DNA of 64,000 nt from Gemmatimonadota bacterium (GTDB lineage: Bacteria > Gemmatimonadota > Gemmatimonadetes > Gemmatimonadales > GWC2-71-9), in the NCBI GenBank assembly GCA_016720805.1, contig JADKJZ010000001.1, positions 372,001 through 436,000 of the forward strand, read 5' to 3'. Position numbers and translations under genes: made by a program. Positions 63,980-64,000 of this stretch are shown in pieces (the first letter of the stretch is position 1; the number at the start of each line of letters is the position of its first letter). The notes under the pieces are model-generated. The model searched no databases. It worked only from the letters and a program-made list of their open reading frames with translations, and was not told where the DNA came from.

Positions 63980-64000
63980 TCCCCGCAAGGCAGGTATCGT

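Overview
The window is high-GC, densely coded bacterial chromosome. GTG starts and 1-4 bp gene overlaps are frequent, and no rRNA, phage, transposase or CRISPR locus is visible. Gene content suggests a Gemmatimonadota-like bacterium: many secreted 6-bladed beta-propeller and GWxTD-domain proteins, an ECF sigma factor overlapping a Ser/Thr kinase with TPRs, BamD with SecA, and zinc-type L28 and L36. The phylum call is inference; no 16S gene is present.

Layout. 0-7.3 kb: MBL-fold hydrolase, a promoter/operator with a frameshifted YceI gene, aspartate ammonia-lyase, an MFS carrier, a membrane-bound LuxR regulator, DUF2231, an Rrf2 regulator and a ThiF/MoeB-rhodanese protein. 7.3-12.1 kb: tRNA-Leu, smpB, cell-wall amidase, TPR lipoprotein, pyrD (frameshifted) and pyrF. 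12.1-15.5 kb: the alpha ribosomal operon rpmJ-rpsM-rpsK-rpsD-rpoA-rplQ with its own promoter and terminator, then rpmB on the other strand. 15.6-21.7 kb: gmd, a badly broken GDP-sugar reductase, carB and murB. 21.8-30.4 kb: kinase and sigma pair, a lipoprotein, a DoxX/histidine kinase/response regulator operon and a secreted propeller protein. 30.5-36.9 kb: a compact sugar-nucleotide operon (acetyltransferase, aminotransferase, oxidoreductase, two UDP-sugar dehydrogenases, UDP-xylose synthase), which could feed a surface polysaccharide. 36.9-43.0 kb: TPR proteins, bamD, nadD, secA. 43.2-55.8 kb: an accessory, rearranged region with duplicated propeller, GWxTD, ribbon-helix-helix and radC modules plus gene fragments. 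55.9-64 kb: relA/spoT-type (p)ppGpp enzyme, phosphoesterase, EVE protein, uvrB, tsaE-tsaB-rimI and ssb.

The most unusual signal lies between genes. At least six intergenic spaces carry tandem 7-bp repeats. The heptamer differs between loci, yet at five loci the two ends are inverted, so the transcript could fold on itself. Most of the heptamers contain a stop triplet, and because 7 is not a multiple of 3 an array closes all reading frames. In several cases the annotated stop codon of the neighbouring gene lies inside the array. Three of the repeat-bearing spaces also carry a second repeat running from AGGTCC to GGATGAC.

Caution on quality. Five genes carry apparent frameshifts, and one copy of a 338-bp-spaced repeat at 55.1 kb is overwritten by G. 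Some of these are likely assembly or base-calling errors, so broken should not be read as biologically dead without the reads.
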